The notes beneath the pieces are model-generated. The model saw only the letters and a program-made list of their open reading frames with translations, was not told where the DNA came from and did no database searches. From JADFUS01 sp964368765 (GTDB lineage Bacteria; Bacteroidota; Bacteroidia; Bacteroidales; Rikenellaceae), in contig CAYJCU010000034.1 of NCBI GenBank assembly GCA_964368765.1, positions 1 to 18,774 of the forward strand: a stretch of 18,774 bases of DNA, read 5' to 3'. Positions 15,114 to 18,774 of the stretch are shown here, one piece after another. A program made the position numbers and the translations under genes. Each line of letters starts with the position of its first letter. Position 1 is the stretch's first letter.

Positions 15114-15659
15114 CTACATCCAGTTTCGTTTCGCTCTCACTAACACACCTGCCGTAGCACCATTTTTCATACTCTCTTCTAAATCTTCCCACGTCTCATT
15201 TAACCAGACTATATCCGGTTTCAATATCTTTAGTAGAGACATTGCCCAAATCTTTACAGCCACTTTTGCCTTTGGTTCTATTATCCAACTAACAGTTGTA
15301 TAGGCTATCACTTCGCATTGCTCGGGTGTTGGTTTATGTGATTTAAGAATATCAGCCATCATTTTAGTGAAATGACGTTTAGCACTATGATTATTACAGT
15401 GAGAGTAATCTACAATAAAACGCTCTACAAAGGGAGCGAACAGTGAAGTATATTTAAAATAGATATACTCAAGAGTGTATGCACTTCTAAAAAGTAGAGC
15501 TTGCTGCTCTTTTTTTGATTTCACTCTAACTTTGTTCGTTGCCATTAAATATAATTCATCCACACCATTAAGTTTAATAACTAATGATGATGCAGTATGA
15601 ACAAAATTATCGTAATTCCGATTTAACATACACTCTAATATCTGCTCTCTTGCTGTCAC
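15114..15659 (-). CDS. Hypothetical HEAT-like helical protein
   Basis: This 181-residue soluble, mostly helical protein has no catalytic motif I recognise. The pattern of paired amphipathic helices and the block FIVDYSHCNNHSAKRHFTKMM, followed by WIIEPKAKVAVKIWAMSLL, match a small Bacteroidota family with HEAT/ARM-like repeats. From memory, members are sometimes labelled adenylosuccinate lyase by mistake; no lyase signature is present here. A scaffold or repair-adaptor role is possible but unsupported. It starts 10 bp after the end of the MFS transporter gene, so the two are probably co-transcribed. Its stop codon touches the last hairpin of the palindromic array, which may end transcription. 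Confidence 0.72.
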   Translation of the reverse strand: MTAREQILECMLNRNYDNFVHTASSLVIKLNGVDELYLMATNKVRVKSKKEQQALLFRSAYTLEYIYFKYTSLFAPFVERFIVDYSHCNNHSAKRHFTKMMADILKSHKPTPEQCEVIAYTTVSWIIEPKAKVAVKIWAMSLLKILKPDIVWLNETWEDLEESMKNGATAGVLVRAKRNWM

Positions 15660-15669
15660 TTAGAGTACT

Positions 15670-16902
15670 CTATTTTTCATGTTTGTATTTAAACAATACT
15701 GAAAAGAGTAGAGCCACAACAACTATATAAGCAGCAAAAATATACCAACAGTTAGCCCATTGGGTTACACCGTTAGCGTCTGTATAATATTTTACCACTG
15801 CACCAGAGGAGTATGAACCTATTACTGCACCTATACCATTAGCCATTACTAAGAATAATCCTTGTGCTGACGAGCGTATTGAGGATTCTACATTCTTCTC
15901 AACAAATAGCGAACCTGATATATTAAAGAAATCGAACGCCATGCCATAGACTATCATAGAAAGTATCAGCATCCATAAGCCATCACCAGGGTTACCTGCT
16001 CCGAAAAGAGCAAAACGAGCCCCCCACGCTAACATACTTATAAGCATAACCTTTTTAATACCAAATCTACTAAGGAAGAAAGGTATTGCTAGAATAAATA
16101 GGGTTTCGCTCATTTGAGATAGAGATATTAGGATAACAGAATATTTAACACCAAAAGAGTCTGCATACTCTGGTATAACACTAAAACTTTGTAAAAATAC
16201 CTCACCAAAAGCATTTGTTATTTGAAGTGCAGCACCTAAGAATATAGTGAAAATAAAGAAAATAGCCATCTTTCTCTGTTTAAAAAGAATAAAGGCTTTC
16301 AAGCCCATCATCTCAGCAAAAGATTTTTTCTCTCTGCTATTGCGATTTACAGGGCACGATGTTATTGTAAATGAGTATATACCCATGACAAACGATGCTA
16401 CAGCAGCAAGAATAAGTTGCCAATGGTTGCTCTTAAATCCTGTGAATTCTACCGTCCACATAGCCACAATAAAACCAACAGTACCCCATACACGTATTTT
16501 GGGGAATGATTTTACAATATCTGTTATGCCACTTCTCTCTAATGCGATGTATGATACCGAGTTAGATAGGGCAAGTGTTGGCATATAAAACATCACATTT
16601 AACAGCATAGCTATATATAGTGTGGTGTAGTCTGTTTGCGTTGAGGCAAAGATAAGCATTGCACCTCCTAATATATGCGCTAATCCTAATACTTTTTGTG
16701 CCGGCATCCATTTGTCTGCCACAATACCCAATAGGGCAGGCATGAATAGTGATGCTATACCCATAGTGGCATAGAAACTACCTATCTGCATACCGTCAAA
16801 TTTAAGAACGCCGCCCAAATATCCTCCGAAAGATATTAGCCATGAGCCCCAAATAAAAAATTGTAAAAACCAAAGAGCTGAAAGTCGTAATTTTAAGTTC
16901 AT
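15670..16902 (-). CDS. MFS transporter, nucleoside:H+ symporter (NupG-like)
   Basis: This inner-membrane protein of 410 residues has about twelve hydrophobic helices. The N-terminus LRLSALWFLQFFIWGSWLIS is characteristic of the NHS (NupG/XapB) family, which imports nucleosides with protons. Later segments such as GIASLFMPALLGIVADKW and the YGMAFDFFNISGSLFVEK region agree. The substrate is inferred from family only. A reading extended to a GTG at 16968 would add 22 residues rich in charged amino acids, and it would begin at or before the predicted transcription start (about 16966). The ATG at 16900-16902 directly precedes the first helix and is preferred. A HEAT-like gene follows at 10 bp. Confidence 0.87.
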   Translation of the reverse strand: MNLKLRLSALWFLQFFIWGSWLISFGGYLGGVLKFDGMQIGSFYATMGIASLFMPALLGIVADKWMPAQKVLGLAHILGGAMLIFASTQTDYTTLYIAMLLNVMFYMPTLALSNSVSYIALERSGITDIVKSFPKIRVWGTVGFIVAMWTVEFTGFKSNHWQLILAAVASFVMGIYSFTITSCPVNRNSREKKSFAEMMGLKAFILFKQRKMAIFFIFTIFLGAALQITNAFGEVFLQSFSVIPEYADSFGVKYSVILISLSQMSETLFILAIPFFLSRFGIKKVMLISMLAWGARFALFGAGNPGDGLWMLILSMIVYGMAFDFFNISGSLFVEKNVESSIRSSAQGLFLVMANGIGAVIGSYSSGAVVKYYTDANGVTQWANCWYIFAAYIVVVALLFSVLFKYKHEK

Positions 16903-16972
16903 AGTAGTTATTTTAAATGATTTGTACCTCACCTGTTGTCTATTATTTTGACGGAACAGACTTTTCACACTA

Positions 16973-17002
16973 CAAATTTACACATTTTATATTAATATAC
17001 AA
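16973..17002 (-). promoter_or_regulatory. Promoter of the MFS transporter gene
   Basis: On the minus strand TTG (17000-17002), a 19-bp spacer and TAAATTTG (16973-16980) match the Bacteroidota promoter consensus. Transcription would start near 16966, giving a leader of about 65 nt before the ATG at 16902. Confidence 0.65.
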
Positions 17003-17017
17003 CTATCATTATGTCAC

Positions 17018-17072
17018 TAACCTGTGTTTTGAATAAGAAACAGTCATACTTTCTTTATTGCAGCTCAGGTTA
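17018..17072 (-). repeat. CCTGAG palindrome, copy B (inverted)
   Basis: This is a degenerate inverted repeat with arms TAACCTGTG...AATAAGAAA and TTTCTTTATTG...CTCAGGTTA. Read on the minus strand it aligns with copy A at 9855-9911, including the loop GTATGACT(G/A). It lies between the divergent promoters of the MFS and PHP genes. Confidence 0.6.
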
Positions 17073-17148
17073 CTAAATAATAAACTAGCTTAAAATTATC
17101 TAAATAATAAATTAACATCCATTTAACCTAAATCACAACTAATATCTC

Positions 17149-17156
17149 TAATTTTG
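17149..17156 (+). promoter_or_regulatory. -7 box upstream of the PHP gene
   Basis: TAATTTTG matches TAnnTTTG, 30 bp before the ATG at 17187. No TTTG box is found at the matching -33 distance. The TTG that would extend the reading frame upstream lies inside this box, so it cannot be the translation start. Confidence 0.5.
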
Positions 17157-17186
17157 CAACATCAAACAAATAAACTAAACAGACAG

Positions 17187-18308
17187 ATGAAATTGAGAGC
17201 ACTACTAATTGGTATTATTTTATCAATTACAACGACAGGTTCGTTCGCACAAATGAAGAGACAGAGTTATCCATTCCCAAATGCTAATGGATATAAGGTA
17301 TTAAAGGCAGATTTACACCTTCACACAGTATTCTCAGATGGAGAGGTGTGGCCAACAATAAGAGTAGAGGAGGCGTGGGTTGAAGATTTAGATGTAATTG
17401 CCATATCAGAGCACATAGAGTATCTTGAGCACAAAGGTGATATTAATTACGGTAATCACGATCGTGCATGGGAGATAGCTAAAGATAAGGCAGAGAGTTT
17501 AGGTATAACTCTTATTAAATCGTGCGAAATAACACGTCCTTTACCTGTAGGTCATATCAACCTAATTGGTATTGAGGATGCTAATGCTTTTGAGAAATTT
17601 TATGATAAGAGTAAGAAAAAAACAGATACTGTTGGTGTTTACGCTGCTCTTAAAGAGGCTAAGCGTCAGAATGCCTTTATACAGTGGAACCACCCAGGCT
17701 ATCCTACGCTACACTGGGGAGATGTGCAAAAGAATTATATCAAAGAGGGACTAATAAATGGTATTGAGATAATAAATGGAGGTAAATATGTTCCAGAATC
17801 TTTTGATTGGTGTTTAGAGTACAATCTTGCAATAACATCTAACACAGATGCACACACAACAATGGCTCTTCAGAGGCTAAGAGATAACTCTAAGACAATG
17901 ACCCTTATTCTCGCAAAATCAAATAGTCAAGAGGATGTTTTAGAGGCTCTTCACGCAGGTAGAACAGCAGGTCTGTGGAGAGATAGAATGTATGGCAAAA
18001 AAGAGATTGTATCTGAAATTATTAAAGGTGCACTAAATGTAACTATTGAGCGTGAAAAGGGAAAAGAGCAAGGTAATATTATCATCAAAAATGGTAGCGG
18101 TATGCCTTTCGTTGCAGAGGTGGTTGGAATGTCTAAAAATATTAAGATGTGGGCAGGACAGACAATGGTATTTGATGCTAAATCAGAGACTCTACTAAAT
18201 GGCAAAATAAGTGGAAATAAAGGGCTTTATGTAACCCTTAAGTTTGAAAATGTTTACATCAACTCTAAAGAGACACTTACACTTAATATTCCAATTACTG
18301 TAAAATAA
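17187..18308 (+). CDS. Secreted PHP-domain phosphoesterase (Sb-PDE type)
   Basis: From the ATG at 17187 the protein has 373 residues. It begins with a signal peptide (MKLRALLIGIILSITTTGSF, cleavage likely after FA at 20-21), so it acts in the periplasm or outside. The PHP metal-binding residues are visible: ADLHLHTVFSDG (His44, His46, Asp51), EH at 75-76, Glu114, His123, His169 in QWNHPGY, and Asp221/His223 in SNTDAHT. The C-terminal 100 residues look like a beta-rich accessory domain. The arrangement fits the Sb-PDE-type phosphodiesterases; the natural substrate is unknown. A longer frame from a TTG at 17154 would bury the signal peptide and overlap the promoter box. A role in scavenging phosphate or nucleotides beside the divergent nucleoside transporter is plausible but inferred. 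Confidence 0.88.
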   Translation: MKLRALLIGIILSITTTGSFAQMKRQSYPFPNANGYKVLKADLHLHTVFSDGEVWPTIRVEEAWVEDLDVIAISEHIEYLEHKGDINYGNHDRAWEIAKDKAESLGITLIKSCEITRPLPVGHINLIGIEDANAFEKFYDKSKKKTDTVGVYAALKEAKRQNAFIQWNHPGYPTLHWGDVQKNYIKEGLINGIEIINGGKYVPESFDWCLEYNLAITSNTDAHTTMALQRLRDNSKTMTLILAKSNSQEDVLEALHAGRTAGLWRDRMYGKKEIVSEIIKGALNVTIEREKGKEQGNIIIKNGSGMPFVAEVVGMSKNIKMWAGQTMVFDAKSETLLNGKISGNKGLYVTLKFENVYINSKETLTLNIPITVK

Positions 18309-18328
18309 TAAGGTGGGTATATATCATA

Positions 18329-18381
18329 AAATATCTTGGGTAGTTTACGGCTGGTTATCTCGTATATTATCCAAGATATTT
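18329..18381 (+). terminator. Long hairpin after the PHP gene
   Basis: AAATATCTTGG (18329-18339) pairs perfectly with CCAAGATATTT (18371-18381), and the stem continues inward for about five more pairs if G-U is allowed. It begins 20 bp after the stop codon. There is no clear U-run, because a MITE starts at 18383 and its target duplication overlaps the right arm. Confidence 0.5.
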
Positions 18382-18382
18382 A

Positions 18383-18634
18383 GGGCGATTCGCAAAACTC
18401 TGTTTTGCGAATTGCCCTTAACGAGCGATAGCGAGCGAGTGCCGTTTAGAAGTAGGCACTCGGTTTTTGTTCACTTTTTTTCAAAAAGTGTTAAATTTAC
18501 ATTAAAATCCGCAGGATTTTTAGAGGGTCGTTACCTCCATTTTAGTCCATTTGATTATAATAAAGGGTAATGAACAACTATTATTAGGTCGTAACTAATT
18601 GAAATACAGCTTTAATATGGTTTTGCGACGCCCC
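18383..18634 (-). mobile_element. 252-bp MITE with GGGC...TCGCAAAAC ends, copy 2
   Basis: This copy lies inverted relative to 14470-14722 and is flanked by a perfect 6-bp duplication, TATTTA at 18377-18382 and 18635-18640. The ends are GGGCGATTCGCAAAAC (left) and, read from the right, GGGGCGTCGCAAAAC. Directly inside the left end its own inverse, GTTTTGCGAATTGCCC (18402-18417), makes a 16-bp hairpin with loop TCT and one G-T pair. The core GAGCGATAGCGAGCG follows at 18423-18437. A reading frame through it is the shadow of this repeat. No transposase is encoded. Confidence 0.9.
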
Positions 18635-18648
18635 TATTTATTTTTTTC

Positions 18649-18689
18649 ATCCAAAACTCAGGTTTATTGATAATTAATCACTAATTTTG
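18649..18689 (+). promoter_or_regulatory. Half palindrome (copy C) with a -7 box
   Basis: ATCCAAAACTCAGGTT (18649-18664) is identical to 9895-9910, the right arm of palindrome A; the left arm is missing. TAATTTTG, a good -7 box, lies at 18682-18689, 17 bp after CTCAGGTT. The spacing at copy A is 16 bp. It may drive a plus-strand gene beyond the window. Confidence 0.45.
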
Positions 18690-18707
18690 TAGTATTAATT
18701 TTCAAAC

Positions 18708-18774
18708 TAGTAGTGTCCAGAGAATCTGAGGATTGAATTTATGCACGTCATATCTACCCTAAAACCCACCATAT
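18708..18774 (-). repeat. TGTCCGG-end repeat element, copy 3 (cut by window end)
   Basis: TAGTAGTGTCC starts an inverted copy of the right end of the elements at 7315 and 13359. The match continues through GAGGATTGAATTTATG and TACCCTAAAACCCACCATAT to the last base of the window. Only the first 67 bp are visible. Confidence 0.72.

Larger units (their letters stand above)
14424..15114. repeat. Tandem array of 130-bp palindromic units
   Basis: Units begin GGATGG(C/A)TAAAAAGCAG at 14424 and 14813; a third, its start hidden by the gap, is aligned from 15008. In each unit CTACTAGAATAA pairs with TTATTCTAGTAG (in unit 2, 14848-14859 with 14887-14898), a perfect 12-bp stem. Inside it is a smaller stem CGTAC-ATTAA-GTACG (14866-14880). 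The last unit ends with CTGCTTTTTAGTCATCC, the inverse of the first unit's start, so the array has inverted ends. Unit 1 is interrupted by a 253-bp MITE. It fills the 703-bp gene-free stretch and ends on the stop codon of the next gene. Confidence 0.75.

Noticed and set aside
16247..16588. A 113-codon plus-strand open frame within the MFS gene
   Set aside because: It is antisense to conserved transmembrane segments and has no promoter or recognisable motif.
18313..18570. An 85-codon open frame after the PHP gene
   Set aside because: It runs through the terminator hairpin, the target duplication and the MITE. It owes its openness to the repeat sequence and has no start signal or family resemblance.
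14424..18640. A complete composite transposon carrying the HEAT-like, MFS and PHP genes
   Set aside because: Each MITE copy has its own different target duplication, which shows two separate insertions, not one event moving the whole block.
54..18774. tRNA or rRNA genes
   Set aside because: No cloverleaf with a T-arm GTTCRAnnC pattern or rRNA-like stretch was found in the gene-free regions when read by eye on both strands.

Overview
The window looks like a piece of a low-GC Bacteroidota chromosome, most likely order Bacteroidales and probably a draft or metagenome assembly. Three things point there. Several upstream regions carry the Bacteroidota -7 box TAnnTTTG, twice with a TTG/TTTG box 19-20 bp further upstream. 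Genes lack Shine-Dalgarno sites. The protein families and pairings are typical of the group: GYF/CD225 next to DUF2752, a RecD-like AAA helicase, an NHS-type nucleoside transporter, and secreted Sb-PDE-type PHP proteins. The order-level call is an inference from gene content; no marker gene was compared.

Positions 54-9517 are all on the minus strand. Read in the direction of transcription: aspS with a strong promoter; a non-coding repeat; then a tight run of a long-chain polyprenyl diphosphate synthase, a GYF+CD225 membrane protein, a DUF2752 membrane protein, rpiB, a short-chain polyprenyl diphosphate synthase and a RecD-like helicase; then a 160-bp inverted-repeat element; then an RluA-type pseudouridine synthase and a DinF-type MATE exporter. 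The two prenyl synthases could supply prenyl chains of two lengths, for example a quinone side chain and its precursor.

Positions 9955-14410 are on the plus strand: crotonase and 3-hydroxybutyryl-CoA dehydrogenase (consecutive C4 acyl-CoA steps), a terminator-like hairpin, tadA, an unusually divergent dprA, a cluster of 9-bp iterons, a repeat element, and a TatD nuclease. Positions 15114-16902 (minus) hold a HEAT-like hypothetical protein and a nucleoside-type MFS transporter. They are divergent from a secreted PHP phosphoesterase (17187-18308, plus).

The striking part is the space between genes. At least six non-coding repeat families sit within 18.8 kb. (1) A 252/253-bp MITE in two inverted copies, each with an exact 6-bp target duplication. 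(2) A 207-bp MITE of matching architecture. (3) A TIR element with TGTCCGG-type ends in three copies, one cut by the window end. (4) A palindrome of about 56 bp with a conserved loop, next to promoters. (5) An element with 34-bp inverted repeats inside an operon. (6) A tandem array of 130-bp palindromic units, broken by an assembly gap of 100 N. No transposase gene is visible, so all would have to be moved in trans or be relics. I saw no rRNA, tRNA or CRISPR array.
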